Shown piece by piece: positions 17,019 to 25,168 of a stretch of 64,000 nucleotides of DNA. Every line of letters starts with the position of its first letter. Position 1 is the stretch's first letter. Source of the stretch: Ruficoccus sp. ZRK36 (lineage in GTDB: Bacteria; Verrucomicrobiota; Verrucomicrobiia; Opitutales; Cerasicoccaceae); the NCBI RefSeq assembly GCF_019603315.1, contig NZ_CP080649.1:387501-451500 (forward strand). Direction: 5' to 3'. Both the position numbers and the translations under genes were made by a program. The notes beneath the pieces were generated by a model. The model worked only from the letters and a program-made list of their open reading frames with translations, was not told where the DNA came from and searched no databases.

Positions 17019-18887
17019 CTAACGCACACGCGACAGCCGTTTATTGAGCTGGTCGAGATAGAGGGACTGCGGCTGCAGGAGGGCTCCCTCGCCAACGCCC
17101 TCGACATGGTCCACCGGGTCAGTCACGGACTGGCGCTCGGGGTACAGCACCTCTGTTTTCACTGCGCTGACCGGCCCCTGTGTGCCGATGACATAGCCGT
17201 AGTCGCCCTGATTGCTGTACACGACAAAGGATTCCAGTGAGTTCGAGAGGCCAGTCGTATTCCAGAAAACCGTATGGGCTGAGGTCGTACCATGCTTGGG
17301 CTTGGTCGGGCCGGGACCATAACGGTCACGCGCTTCGAACCAGCTGTTGTCGGCCACGCACCCGTCATAGAGATTGGAGTGGCTGAAGTACATATGACTG
17401 TCGCTACCGCGGGCGATACCACCCTCGTGTGGAGCGGCCTGGGTGGCCGTGTCCTTATCCGAGCAGCGCAGGAAGACATTTCCCGACGAGCCCATGCCAG
17501 AGATGGAGTAGCCATGGCGCGAGGCCTCGGCCTTGCAGTCGACGAAGAGGCATTCGTTCGCATCGTCGAGGCGGTACATGTAGCCATTACCGCCACCTCC
17601 GCCGTACAGCGCATGGGAGAAATCGCAATCGATGACCGAGATACCACGACACTCCTTGATGCGGATGCCGTTGGAGAGCAGATGGCTGCCGCGTGCGTTA
17701 CCCTCGGCCTGGAACGTATGCACGTTCTCGATCCATCCGTCGATGACCTCGTTGAAGTAGATGGCGAAGGAGAAATACACGTGGTAGGCGTTTTTGATCT
17801 TCTTGGCCTCAGCCGGATCGAGGTTGTACTTGATGATGAGGTGCTTCGTATAGGCACTGTCCGGGGCCGTAAAATCAAGCGGCTCCCAGCCGTCCTCGCC
17901 GGGGTGCTCCACGTTACCGATGGAGAAGCCCTCGACGCCGACATTTTCCAGCAGGCCGGTCTTGGCGTAGACCTTGGCGTTGTCACGCGTCTTCAGCGTG
18001 TAGCGCGTGGGGATGTCGATAGTCAGCTCGTTGGTATCCGGGTCCACCTTCACGAGGCGGCGCAGGTACATGATGTTGCCGATCTTCTTCTCCACTCCGA
18101 GCCAGCTATCCTCCTCGCCACGCTCGACGATCCACTCCGGCGTAGTATCCTGGCCGACAACCACCGTGTCCCCGACCTTAAAGCCATCCGTACTCTCGAC
18201 TGGGATCACCGTAGTGGGGCCAGTCAAATCGCGGGTGATCAGACTGACGGGCTGCTCCTCGTCCTTCCAGGAAGGGACCTTCACGGGGCTGACCTTGATG
18301 ATCTGGCTGGCCCGCATCGAGATGGAGGTATTGAGAATAAAGGTCTTATCCGGCCCGGCTCCCCGCAAAACGGTGTTGCTGGAGTGAATGAGCAGGCAGC
18401 GAGTGGTCCCCTCCGGGCGGGAAACATGGTAAGTCCCCTCCGGCAGGTAAACGACGACAGGCTCCTCGAAGTTAGCGGCCTTGTGAAGTGCCTGCTGGAT
18501 GGCCGTGGTGCTGTCTTTCTCACCCGTCGGGTCCGCTCCGAAGTCAACCACGTTGAGCACAGGGGCATTTTCCCAGCTCGGGACCGGCTTCTCACCACGC
18601 GCATAGCCCGCGTAGGAAAAGTCCTGGATCATCTTGTCCGCCGCATAAGTCTTCTCTGCGGGAGGCGTCCAGTCCTCACCGTAGAGCTCACTGCGCCAGG
18701 AACCTTCCGGAGCAGCAGGACTCACCTGCTGATTTGTTTCCGGCTGTTGATCAGTTTCTACAACCGGAGCAGGAGCACGGCAGCCCGCCAGGCCTACAAG
18801 CAGAGCCGACAGGCAGGCAGCGGCCTTAAAGTTAGCACGCTGTGCACGAGCATGCGGGGAAAGACTCTTAATAAAAGACATCATCAA
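17019..18887 (-). CDS. Pectate-lyase-superfamily beta-helix lipoprotein
   Basis: A 622-residue exported protein. A basic N-terminus and the hydrophobic stretch ending LLVGLAGC form a type II signal peptide; the Cys would be lipidated. After a Pro/Gln linker, VVDFGADPTGEKDSTTAIQQAL (about 112-133) is the start of the Pectate_lyase_3 domain shared by GH28- and phage-tailspike-like proteins. PEGTYHVSRP and SNTVLRGAG follow, then beta-helix turns to about residue 520. The role is probably binding or cleavage of a polysaccharide at the outer membrane. Catalytic residues could not be assigned and no transporter or glycosidase neighbours it. Confidence 0.8.
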   Translation of the reverse strand: MMMSFIKSLSPHARAQRANFKAAACLSALLVGLAGCRAPAPVVETDQQPETNQQVSPAAPEGSWRSELYGEDWTPPAEKTYAADKMIQDFSYAGYARGEKPVPSWENAPVLNVVDFGADPTGEKDSTTAIQQALHKAANFEEPVVVYLPEGTYHVSRPEGTTRCLLIHSSNTVLRGAGPDKTFILNTSISMRASQIIKVSPVKVPSWKDEEQPVSLITRDLTGPTTVIPVESTDGFKVGDTVVVGQDTTPEWIVERGEEDSWLGVEKKIGNIMYLRRLVKVDPDTNELTIDIPTRYTLKTRDNAKVYAKTGLLENVGVEGFSIGNVEHPGEDGWEPLDFTAPDSAYTKHLIIKYNLDPAEAKKIKNAYHVYFSFAIYFNEVIDGWIENVHTFQAEGNARGSHLLSNGIRIKECRGISVIDCDFSHALYGGGGGNGYMYRLDDANECLFVDCKAEASRHGYSISGMGSSGNVFLRCSDKDTATQAAPHEGGIARGSDSHMYFSHSNLYDGCVADNSWFEARDRYGPGPTKPKHGTTSAHTVFWNTTGLSNSLESFVVYSNQGDYGYVIGTQGPVSAVKTEVLYPERQSVTDPVDHVEGVGEGALLQPQSLYLDQLNKRLSRVR

Positions 18888-19134
18888 CGGGGTGTTTGAG
18901 GGGTTGGAGATAATAGCACCTTCATCGGGCGCGACATCGAGCCTCGCAGGACGAGGCGGATGAACCGGAAAAAGGGCCGAGTGCGAACAAAGTTATTCCA
19001 TCCAGCGTGAAAAACAAGGCGTCTGACAGCCAGTCATGATTCACTAGACACGTTGATTTTTCACCGGGGTAGCAGAGATCGGGGATTCTTCTGTCGGCTT
19101 GCCACGGTCTGTAAGGATCTTCAAAGTCACCAGA

Positions 19135-19770
19135 ATGGACCTGGCCGATATGCGCCGTAATTACACCCGCGACGGGCTCTCCGAGGAGAGTGCCAGCGCG
19201 GACCCTATCACGCAGTTCCGCACCTGGTTTGAGCAGGCGCTCAAGGCCGACCTGGCCGAGCCTAACGCCATGGCGCTGGCCACCGTGAGCCCTGAGGATA
19301 AACCGAGCCTGCGCACCGTTCTGCTCAAAGCCTATGACGCCAAGGGCTTCGTCTTTTATACCAACTACACCAGCGCCAAAGCCGACGACATCGAGCAAAA
19401 CCCGCAAGTCTGCCTGCTCTTTACCTGGCTTGAGCTGGAGCGACAGATCAAGATCCAGGGGACTGCCGAAAAGATCGGAGCCGCCGAGTCCCTGCGCTAC
19501 TTCGCCAGTCGACCCTTTGGCAGCCGCCTGGGCGCATGGGTATCCCATCAGAGCAGCGTCATCTCCTCGCGTAAATTACTGGAGATGAAACTCAGCGAGA
19601 TGAAACGCAAATTTGCCGGCGGCGAGGTCCCCCTGCCCTCCTTCTGGGGCGGGTACCGCGTGCGTCCCGAGCTGTTTGAGTTCTGGCAGGGCCGCGAAAA
19701 CCGCCTGCATGACCGGCTCCAGTACACGCCCGACGGTGAGCAGTGGAAAATCGAGCGCCTCGCCCCGTAG
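19135..19770 (+). CDS. pdxH: Pyridoxamine 5'-phosphate oxidase
   Basis: A 211-residue FMN enzyme that oxidises pyridoxine/pyridoxamine 5'-phosphate to pyridoxal 5'-phosphate. Motifs are [23 protein letters not shown] (FMN phosphate region), [16 protein letters not shown], the RQIKIQG strand, PSFWGGYRV and the C-terminal family signature [12 protein letters not shown]. Start set at ATG 19135; the family length (about 210) agrees. It is a single gene with a long AT-rich gap after it. It may serve the many PLP enzymes nearby, but that is general metabolism. Confidence 0.95.
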   Translation: MDLADMRRNYTRDGLSEESASADPITQFRTWFEQALKADLAEPNAMALATVSPEDKPSLRTVLLKAYDAKGFVFYTNYTSAKADDIEQNPQVCLLFTWLELERQIKIQGTAEKIGAAESLRYFASRPFGSRLGAWVSHQSSVISSRKLLEMKLSEMKRKFAGGEVPLPSFWGGYRVRPELFEFWQGRENRLHDRLQYTPDGEQWKIERLAP

Positions 19771-19868
19771 CAAACGTTCCTGCGCTTGATCTGAACTGAG
19801 AAGGCTTTGCCTGTCGGCATGGCGGGCACTCATATTGCTGTTCTTTTGCGCGGCCATTCTCTGCGTGC

Positions 19869-19901
19869 AAAAAAATAGAGGCCCCCATCCCTGGGGGCCT
19901 C
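19869..19901 (-). terminator. Strong intrinsic terminator, minus orientation
   Basis: A ten-base-pair stem GAGGCCCCCA (19878-19887) / TGGGGGCCTC (19892-19901) with loop TCCC. On the minus strand it is followed by TATTTTTTT. On the plus strand only scattered T follows, so pdxH would be served weakly. No minus-strand gene is known upstream of it. Confidence 0.7.
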
Positions 19902-20119
19902 CCGCCATCTCTACTGTTTTATCATTCCTTCGGTGTTAACCGGGAAAGTCTATGTCTAAAACTATGTAGAACCTATAAATCCAGAAGTTACAGAAATGCA
20001 ACAACGAAAAGGTGATTTTTGTTAAAAGTCACTATCCGCAAAGGAGTTGCGTTAAATCTGCACCCTACAACAAAGCCCATTTTATCATAATATATAGCCG
20101 CTAAATCCCAAGTCCGAGA

Positions 20120-20148
20120 TTGCGCAAGTCAGCGAGGCTGAGCATAAT
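20120..20148 (+). promoter_or_regulatory. Promoter of sixA, probably leaderless
   Basis: TTGCGC (20120-20125), 17-bp spacer, CATAAT (20143-20148). Transcription would start at or within 2-3 bases of the ATG at 20157. There is no ribosome site. Confidence 0.5.
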
Positions 20149-20156
20149 ATATCTCT

Positions 20157-20642
20157 ATGCGAGTGTATTTGATGCGCCACGCCGAAGCCGAGGACAGCTA
20201 TCCCGATGAATCCCGTGAACTGACCTCAAAGGGCGAAAAAACAATCCGTAAACTCTGCCAGTCCCTCAAGGCCCGCGAGTTTGAAAATGTCCAGGCCCTG
20301 TGTCATAGCCCGCTCACCCGAGCCGTCCAGACGGCCACGCTCTTCAAGAAGTACCTGGAGCTGCCGCAACCCCTCCAGGAACGCTCCGGCCTGCGTCCCG
20401 GTGACAACCCCTTTGTGTGGCTGCGGGAGCTGGCCGAGGCCCAGACCGACAAGATGCTCATCGGGCACAATCCGCACCTATCCATCCTCGCAGACGCCCT
20501 CATGCTAAAATCTCGCGACGGAGGCCTCATTTCCTTCAAGAAAACCGGTTTACTTTGCCTGAGGCAGGTATGTCCGCCCTCCACGGCCCTGCCCTATGGA
20601 GAGTGGACACTGGAGTGGTTTTTGGTGCCCCGCATCCTCTAG
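20157..20642 (+). CDS. sixA: Phosphohistidine phosphatase SixA family
   Basis: A 161-residue member of the histidine phosphatase superfamily. MRVYLMRHAEAED holds the RHG-type catalytic His. CHSPLTRAVQTATLF contains the second conserved Arg, and LIGHNPHLSILA the second His. The family removes phosphate from His-phosphorylated proteins such as HPt domains, in the cytoplasm. Length matches E. coli SixA. It is monocistronic, with AT-rich DNA on both sides. Substrate in this organism is unknown. Confidence 0.88.
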   Translation: MRVYLMRHAEAEDSYPDESRELTSKGEKTIRKLCQSLKAREFENVQALCHSPLTRAVQTATLFKKYLELPQPLQERSGLRPGDNPFVWLRELAEAQTDKMLIGHNPHLSILADALMLKSRDGGLISFKKTGLLCLRQVCPPSTALPYGEWTLEWFLVPRIL

Positions 20643-20833
20643 CCCTTACGCTGCCCCCCTCCCGAAAGGGACTCTAACTAGCCTTGAAATGAGGCTTAAT
20701 AAGGCCTTGAAGATAACAGTATCCTATGCATATAGGCGCTAGTCTTTTTTGGATTATAAAAAGTGTTCAAACGCATACAAAAAGTGAGAATGGGCACGAC
20801 ATTTGGTTATTTAGGGGATACATAAATAATAGA

Positions 20834-20862
20834 TTGACGGCCTGTTCAGGCACTTGCATTAT
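20834..20862 (+). promoter_or_regulatory. Predicted promoter of the Fur-family gene
   Basis: TTGACG (20834-20839), 17-bp spacer, CATTAT (20857-20862). This is the best -35/-10 pair in the gap and leaves a leader of about 100 bases before the ATG. Confidence 0.55.
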
Positions 20863-20864
20863 TC

Positions 20865-20887
20865 AAGTATTTATAATAATAATACTT
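20865..20887. promoter_or_regulatory. Inverted repeat over the fur-type gene transcription start
   Basis: AAGTATT (20865-20871), TATAATAAT, AATACTT (20881-20887): perfect 7-9-7 dyad directly after the -10 box. The AT-rich 23-bp form resembles Fur-family boxes, so autoregulation is plausible. Confidence 0.5.
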
Positions 20888-20957
20888 ACAAGATATTAAT
20901 ACATGGGGCATGCACGTCTTAGCTACACTGATGTCACAGGCTCCCGCAAAACCAAGG

Positions 20958-20972
20958 TGCAATCCTTTTCGA
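20958..20972. promoter_or_regulatory. Degenerate Zur-box-like site
   Basis: TGCAA-TCCTT-TTCGA, matching 8 of 10 palindromic positions of the sites before znuA and the CobW gene. It lies 4 bp before the ATG. Weak on its own. Confidence 0.25.
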
Positions 20973-20976
20973 CCAT

Positions 20977-21354
20977 ATGCCATCACCGGTCAGAGAAACT
21001 CGTCAACGAACAGCCATCCGCAACGCTTTAGAAACGCAAAGACGTCCCCTTAAACCCAAAGAAATTCTGGAGTACGCCCAGCTGGAATGCAAAGGGCTGG
21101 GCATCGCTACCGTCTATCGCAATCTGCATACCATGGTCGATGAAGGCACGCTGGAGGTCATCGACATCCCCGGCCTGACCACCTGCTACTGCATCCCCCG
21201 GAAAACCAAGCAACCCATCCTGGTCTGCCGCCAGACAGGTGAGATGCATTGGCTGGACAGCAAGCCCGTCAACGTCGAGCTCGACCACCTCCCGCCGCAA
21301 TTCGAGTATGCCGGGCACGAAATCATCGTGTACGGACATTTCCGCAGCGAATAG
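20977..21354 (+). CDS. Fur-family transcriptional regulator (probable Zur)
   Basis: A 125-residue protein. Residues 1-70 form the winged helix of Fur proteins (RQRTAIRNALETQRRPLKPKEIL and IATVYRNLHTMVDEGTLEVI). The dimerisation half is short: PILVCRQTGEMHWLD stands where Fur has an HHHxxCxxCG segment, and it ends YGHFRSE without the usual second CxxC. So both structural-zinc Cys pairs are missing (a single Cys remains), while GHEIIVYGH keeps one His-containing strand. It is followed by znuA-znuC-znuB, so zinc-responsive repression of uptake is the likely job. How it senses metal is unclear. Confidence 0.82.
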   Translation: MPSPVRETRQRTAIRNALETQRRPLKPKEILEYAQLECKGLGIATVYRNLHTMVDEGTLEVIDIPGLTTCYCIPRKTKQPILVCRQTGEMHWLDSKPVNVELDHLPPQFEYAGHEIIVYGHFRSE

Positions 21355-21424
21355 CGTCCACACCGCTAAATAACTCGCGATAACCTTCCAAGGCATGGTG
21401 TGTCCACCCCTTGTGGGTAATTCA

Positions 21425-21439
21425 TGCAAACAACTTGCG
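21425..21439. promoter_or_regulatory. Candidate Zur box before znuA
   Basis: TGCAA-ACAAC-TTGCG, a 5-5-5 dyad with one end mismatch, 15 bp before the znuA ATG. The same form occurs before the CobW-type gene at 39428. Confidence 0.5.
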
Positions 21440-21451
21440 TTTAAGGCCTCA

Positions 21452-21472
21452 ACATGCCATTTTGCGGCATGT
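21452..21472 (+). repeat. Inverted repeat containing both possible znuA start codons
   Basis: ACATGCC (21452-21458), ATTTTGC, GGCATGT (21466-21472): perfect 7-7-7. ATG 21454 is in the left arm and ATG 21469 in the right arm, so the folded mRNA would hide the start. It could also be a DNA operator. Confidence 0.45.
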
Positions 21473-22458
21473 CTATTTGGAAATATTTAGTGCTGGCCTT
21501 GGCCTGGGTTGCCCTGATCGGTCAAACGCATGCCGAAAAGCCGCACGTCGTCGCCAGCTTTGGGATACCCGCCGACTGGGTCAAGCAGGTGGCCGGCGAC
21601 GAAGTAGAGCTGCAAGTCCTGGCTGGTAACGGGCAAGACATCCATGCCTTTGAGCCTGCCCCGCGCGACCTCGCCATGCTTGCCCAGGCCGATCTGGTTG
21701 TAGCAATCGGAGCCGACCTGGAATACTGGCTACCCGGCATGGTGAAGGCCTCGGGCTTCAAGGGACGCGTCCTCCCCCTCAGTGATGTCATTACCCTGCA
21801 CAAGAATAACGGTGACGAACATCAGCATGAAGGCCACGAGCATGAGCACCATGAAAGCCATGAGCACGCCGCACATACCGATCACCATGACCATGATCGC
21901 CATGTTCATGGCGAGTACGACCCCCACATCTGGATGGACCCGGAGAACGTCAGCCGCATGAGCGAGTCACTGACCGAGGCCCTCTGCGAGCTCGACCCCT
22001 CGAGTGCCGAGACCTTCCGGGCCAATCAGGCCAAGTGGGCGCAGCGCCTCGATGAGCTGGATGCCTACGCAAAGAAACGCTTCTCGGCCATCCCTCCGGC
22101 CTCGCGTGCGATCATCACCTACCATGATAATTTAAGCTACTTCGCGGAGCGCTACGACATCTTCATCCCCGCCACCATCCTGGGCTCGACCAGCACCGAT
22201 GGCGGCGAGCCCTCCGCCCGCCAGATGGCACAGCTCATCCAGCTGATTAAAAAGGACCACGTAGCCGCTGTATTCACCGACCCCGGCTCAAACCCCCGCC
22301 TGGCGCAGCAGGTATGCCGCGAGGCCGGGCTCCCCGCGCCGCAACCGCTGTACGTCGGCTCCTTTGCACGGGACAAAAACGGCCCCCAGGACTATGAAGC
22401 GCTCTTTATCTACACAGTGGACACGATCGCTGATTCGATGCAAACTCCGGCCCATTGA
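21454..22458 (+). CDS. znuA: Zinc ABC transporter substrate-binding protein
   Basis: A 334-residue periplasmic metal-binding protein (cluster A-I). The signal peptide ends near IGQTHAEK. IPADWVKQVAGD and GQDIHAFEPAPRD provide the first metal His. A His/Glu/Asp-rich loop at about residues 120-150 is the mark of zinc rather than manganese binders. YDPHIWMDPENV, ITYHDNLSYFAERY and FTDPGSNPR hold the remaining His/Asp ligands. The start at 21454 has AAGG upstream; ATG 21469 is an alternative. The stop overlaps the znuC start, so the transporter genes are coupled. Confidence 0.9.
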   Translation: MPFCGMSIWKYLVLALAWVALIGQTHAEKPHVVASFGIPADWVKQVAGDEVELQVLAGNGQDIHAFEPAPRDLAMLAQADLVVAIGADLEYWLPGMVKASGFKGRVLPLSDVITLHKNNGDEHQHEGHEHEHHESHEHAAHTDHHDHDRHVHGEYDPHIWMDPENVSRMSESLTEALCELDPSSAETFRANQAKWAQRLDELDAYAKKRFSAIPPASRAIITYHDNLSYFAERYDIFIPATILGSTSTDGGEPSARQMAQLIQLIKKDHVAAVFTDPGSNPRLAQQVCREAGLPAPQPLYVGSFARDKNGPQDYEALFIYTVDTIADSMQTPAH

Positions 22459-23180
22459 GTCATAGTTTTATCAACGACCTGCTCTCCTACCGGGGAAATT
22501 GCGGAGGATGCCACTATCCAGAAGCTTCGGCCATCAAGACCGTAGACGTGGTCGCCCGGTACGGATCTTCCGGGCCGCCGGCGCTCAATGGCGTATCGCT
22601 GAATGTCCGTCGCGGCGAGAGGCTCGCTCTGGTTGGGGACAATGGATCGGGTAAGTCCACCCTGCTCAAGTGCATCGCGGGCCTGCTCCCCTACGATGGC
22701 GAGATTCGCGTGCTCGGGCACCCACCCGGCATCTGCCGCCATGAGGCAGCTTACCTGCCACAGCGCAGCAGCCTGGACTGGGAGTTTCCCATCAGCCTGA
22801 GCCGCTTTGTCCTCACCGGCACGTATGTGCGTCTGGGCTGGTTTCGCCGTCCCGGGCGCCAACAGCGGACGATGGCCGCCGCCGCCCTGGATCAGCTCGG
22901 CCTCACCCCGTACGCCGGGCGACAGATCAACGGCCTGTCCGGCGGGCAACAGCAGCGCGCCCTGCTCGCCCGAACCCTCCTGCACGAGGGTGAACTGGTG
23001 CTGCTCGACGAGCCCTTTAACGCCGTGGACGAAACCAGTCGCACCCTCATCTGGGAAGCCCTTGACCGCCTGCGCGAGCGCGGCTGCACCGTGGTGATGG
23101 CCACCCATGACATCGCCCACTACATCCAGCATTTTGATCGCGTACTCACCCTCGAAAACGGTCGCGTCGATCCCGATTAA
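22455..23180 (+). CDS. znuC: Zinc ABC transporter ATP-binding protein
   Basis: A 241-residue ABC ATPase. Walker A GDNGSGKST, Q-loop LPQRSS, signature LSGGQQQRALLARTL, Walker B LVLLDEPFNAVDE and the switch His in MATHD are all intact. It would power Zn2+ import with the permease that follows. A TTG start at 22455 overlaps the znuA TGA; the first 30 residues (with C16 and C19) are not typical, so a later start near VDVVARYG cannot be excluded. The family includes Mn and Fe importers, but the His-rich ZnuA beside it points to zinc. Confidence 0.9.
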   Translation: MSHSFINDLLSYRGNCGGCHYPEASAIKTVDVVARYGSSGPPALNGVSLNVRRGERLALVGDNGSGKSTLLKCIAGLLPYDGEIRVLGHPPGICRHEAAYLPQRSSLDWEFPISLSRFVLTGTYVRLGWFRRPGRQQRTMAAAALDQLGLTPYAGRQINGLSGGQQQRALLARTLLHEGELVLLDEPFNAVDETSRTLIWEALDRLRERGCTVVMATHDIAHYIQHFDRVLTLENGRVDPD

Positions 23181-23192
23181 TTTCCCGCTGCC

Positions 23193-24011
23193 ATGGATTT
23201 TCTGACTGAACCGTTTTCCTACGCCTTTTTGCAGAAGGCACTTATCGCGGTGCTGCTAGCGGGCCTCAACTGCGCACTGGTGGGGACCTATGTGGTGCTG
23301 CGGCGCATGGCCTTCCTCGGTGGCGCCCTTGGGCACACGATTTTACCGGGTGTGGCCTTTGCTTTTCTAAAAGGCTTCAATCTGTTCTTCGGGGCGCTCG
23401 GTGCCAGCCTCGCCACCGCTCTGGGCGTAGCCGCCCTGTCCTCCCAGAAACGCATGCGCGAGGATACCGCCATCGGCGTTGTGCTGGCCGGTATGTTTGC
23501 GCTGGGCATCCTGCTGATGAGCATGGCCAGCTCCTACCGGGACTTTGAGGCGATCGTCTTCGGGAGTGTGCTCGGGGTAACCGGCGCTGATCTTGCCATC
23601 GTCGCCTCCGTGACCGTGATCATCTTAGTGATCCTGTGCCTCTGGCATAAAGAGCTGGAGCTCACCTCACTCGACCCCGAGTACGCGCGCGTGATCGGGA
23701 TCGAGCCGAACCGCATGCGCCTGCTCGTGCTGTTGCTGGCCTCGCTGGCCGTCGTCTCCGCCGTGCAAGTCGTCGGTGCACTGCTGACCATCGCCCTGCT
23801 CATCACACCGGCCGCCTGCGCTACCCTGCTCATGCGCAGCGTATCCGGCATCATGATCCTGGCCTCGGTGGTCGCCGTGCTGTCCGGCTTCGTCGGGCTG
23901 CTGCTCTCGTACCATTTCGATCTTTCCTCCGGCGCTTGCATCGTGCTCGTGGCCACCGGCTGCTTCCTGCTGGTTTGGGTTTACCGCTTCATACGCCCAC
24001 TCGGGCACTGA
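23193..24011 (+). CDS. znuB: Metal ABC transporter permease (ABC-3 family)
   Basis: A 272-residue inner-membrane protein with about eight hydrophobic segments. MAFLGGALGHTILPGVAFAF is the family signature near the N-terminus, and SLDPEYARVIGIEP the cytoplasmic coupling region. It forms the channel of the ZnuABC importer. It starts 12 bp after znuC and ends the operon; miaA converges on it 33 bp downstream. Confidence 0.92.
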   Translation: MDFLTEPFSYAFLQKALIAVLLAGLNCALVGTYVVLRRMAFLGGALGHTILPGVAFAFLKGFNLFFGALGASLATALGVAALSSQKRMREDTAIGVVLAGMFALGILLMSMASSYRDFEAIVFGSVLGVTGADLAIVASVTVIILVILCLWHKELELTSLDPEYARVIGIEPNRMRLLVLLLASLAVVSAVQVVGALLTIALLITPAACATLLMRSVSGIMILASVVAVLSGFVGLLLSYHFDLSSGACIVLVATGCFLLVWVYRFIRPLGH

Positions 24012-24044
24012 TGCAGATCAGGGCTTACTGAATCCCTGTAAAAG

Positions 24045-24938
24045 CTACCCCAGTTCCACCACTTCGTCGGGGGCGATCTGGTGGCGAAACCACTTGCGCT
24101 GCTTGGCGACGAGACGGCGTGTGGCCTGATTGATGGCGGGCTCAAGTTCGGAGCCTGGCAACTCGCCGCGCAGGAACGCCAAAGCCTCCCGGGTACCGAT
24201 GGACCCGGCAGCACTCGGATTATTCTCCAGCCCCTCGGCAAGCAGGCGTTCGGTTTCCTCGATCAGGCCGTCGGCCAGCATCTGCTGCGTGCGCGCAGCG
24301 ATACGCGCGTGCAGGCTCTCCTCGGTGCGCTGGAGCAGGATGATATGCTTGGGAAAGGCATCGAAGACACCGGCCTTTTCCCGAAAGGCGCGCTCAAGCT
24401 CCGCCACAGTCTGCCCGGAGGCCAGACAACGTTCCAGCGCGCGCACCACACGGCGGGGATTCTGCACATCCAGCGAACCGGTGTCGGGGCTCACCTCACG
24501 CAGGCGCCGCAGCAGGCCCGGTAGCCCCTCAGCCGCATCGAGCACCCTTACCTCGGCTCGCACCTCATCGGAGATGGGGACATCGTCCGCCACCGCGGCG
24601 AAAAAGCCTTTTAAGTAAAACCCACTGCCTCCGGTCACGAGTACGCGCTTACCGCGGGCATGAATACCCGCCACCGCCGCGCGCGCCATCTCCAGGTAAT
24701 CGACGACGGATAACTGGCAGGCGACCGGCACGACATCAATCAAGTGATGCGGCACTTGTGCCAGCTCCTCCTGGGTCGGCTTGGCCGTGGCAATGTCCAG
24801 CCCGCGATAGACCAGCGTGGAGTCGCACGAGACGATCTCGGCCTCATGCTCACGCGCCCACGCCAGCGCCAACGCGGTCTTACCGACGGCAGTCGGACCG
24901 GTCAGGATCGTGAGCGTATGCGGATCGTTGGCAGACAT
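24045..24938 (-). CDS. miaA: tRNA dimethylallyltransferase
   Basis: A 297-residue enzyme adding a dimethylallyl group to N6 of A37 in tRNAs reading UNN codons. Visible are the P-loop GPTAVGKTALAL, CDSTLVYRGLDIATAKPT (usually DSxQVY), PHHLIDV, VTGGSGFYLKG, LDVQNPRRVVRALE and the tail RRLVAKQRKWFRH. The S-T-L at the DSMQ position is a small departure from the usual motif. The start at ATG 24938 (MSANDPHTL) was preferred over one 22 codons upstream because the family begins just before the P-loop; no clear ribosome site separates them. Confidence 0.92.
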   Translation of the reverse strand: MSANDPHTLTILTGPTAVGKTALALAWAREHEAEIVSCDSTLVYRGLDIATAKPTQEELAQVPHHLIDVVPVACQLSVVDYLEMARAAVAGIHARGKRVLVTGGSGFYLKGFFAAVADDVPISDEVRAEVRVLDAAEGLPGLLRRLREVSPDTGSLDVQNPRRVVRALERCLASGQTVAELERAFREKAGVFDAFPKHIILLQRTEESLHARIAARTQQMLADGLIEETERLLAEGLENNPSAAGSIGTREALAFLRGELPGSELEPAINQATRRLVAKQRKWFRHQIAPDEVVELG

Positions 24939-25016
24939 GAAAGGATGCCCATGATGCCACTGCGAGGAGCCGCTTTTGGCAATGGCAAAGCCCGCAGCTC
25001 GCAATCTCTTGCAACG

Positions 25017-25061
25017 AAAACGTCACAATAGAGCCATTGCTGTTTGTTACAAAGACGTTTT
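25017..25061. repeat. Inverted repeat between divergent miaA and glycosyltransferase genes
   Basis: AAAACGTC (25017-25024) and GACGTTTT (25054-25061), a perfect 8-bp pair with 29 bp between. Further pairing (ACAA/TTGT) is possible inside. No T tract suits a terminator; the role is unknown. Confidence 0.35.
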
Positions 25062-25168
25062 GATGCGCAGTCAATGGCCGGAAACATTCCCAGCGAACGG
25101 CGCCCGGCTCGCACCAACCCGGCTCTGCCTGATTCAGGCCAGAGTCTTTACCATCAGGAAACAGCCGC

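Larger units (their letters stand above)
19771..20156. other. Gene-free gap (386 bp) between pdxH and sixA
   Basis: The gap is AT-rich from 19910 on. It holds a strong hairpin whose T tract faces the minus strand, and a sixA promoter at its right end. On the minus strand a TTGGGA...TATGAT promoter-like pair lies near 20080-20110. A 30-codon minus-strand frame (MGFVVGCRFNATPLRIV...) follows it, but nothing shows it is translated. Confidence 0.4.
20643..20976. other. Gene-free gap (334 bp) upstream of the fur-type gene
   Basis: AT-rich spacer holding the regulator's promoter and a 7-9-7 inverted repeat (listed separately). No open frame of note and no terminator with a T tract was seen after sixA. 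Confidence 0.5.

Noticed and set aside
17292-18899. 535-codon plus-strand open frame opposite the beta-helix lipoprotein
   Set aside because: It mirrors a gene with signal peptide and family motifs. Its protein has no recognisable domain and reads as the reverse of GC-rich coding DNA.
21820-21910. His-rich CAT/CAC repeats inside znuA, possible tandem repeat
   Set aside because: This is the metal-binding loop of the protein; codons vary and there is no unit of fixed length.
22455-22560. CxxC near the ZnuC N-terminus as a metal site
   Set aside because: The start codon is uncertain and the segment may not be translated, so no claim is made.
24012-24044. CAGGG/CCCTG pair between znuB and miaA as a terminator
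   Set aside because: The stem is only 5 bp and has no T tract on either strand.
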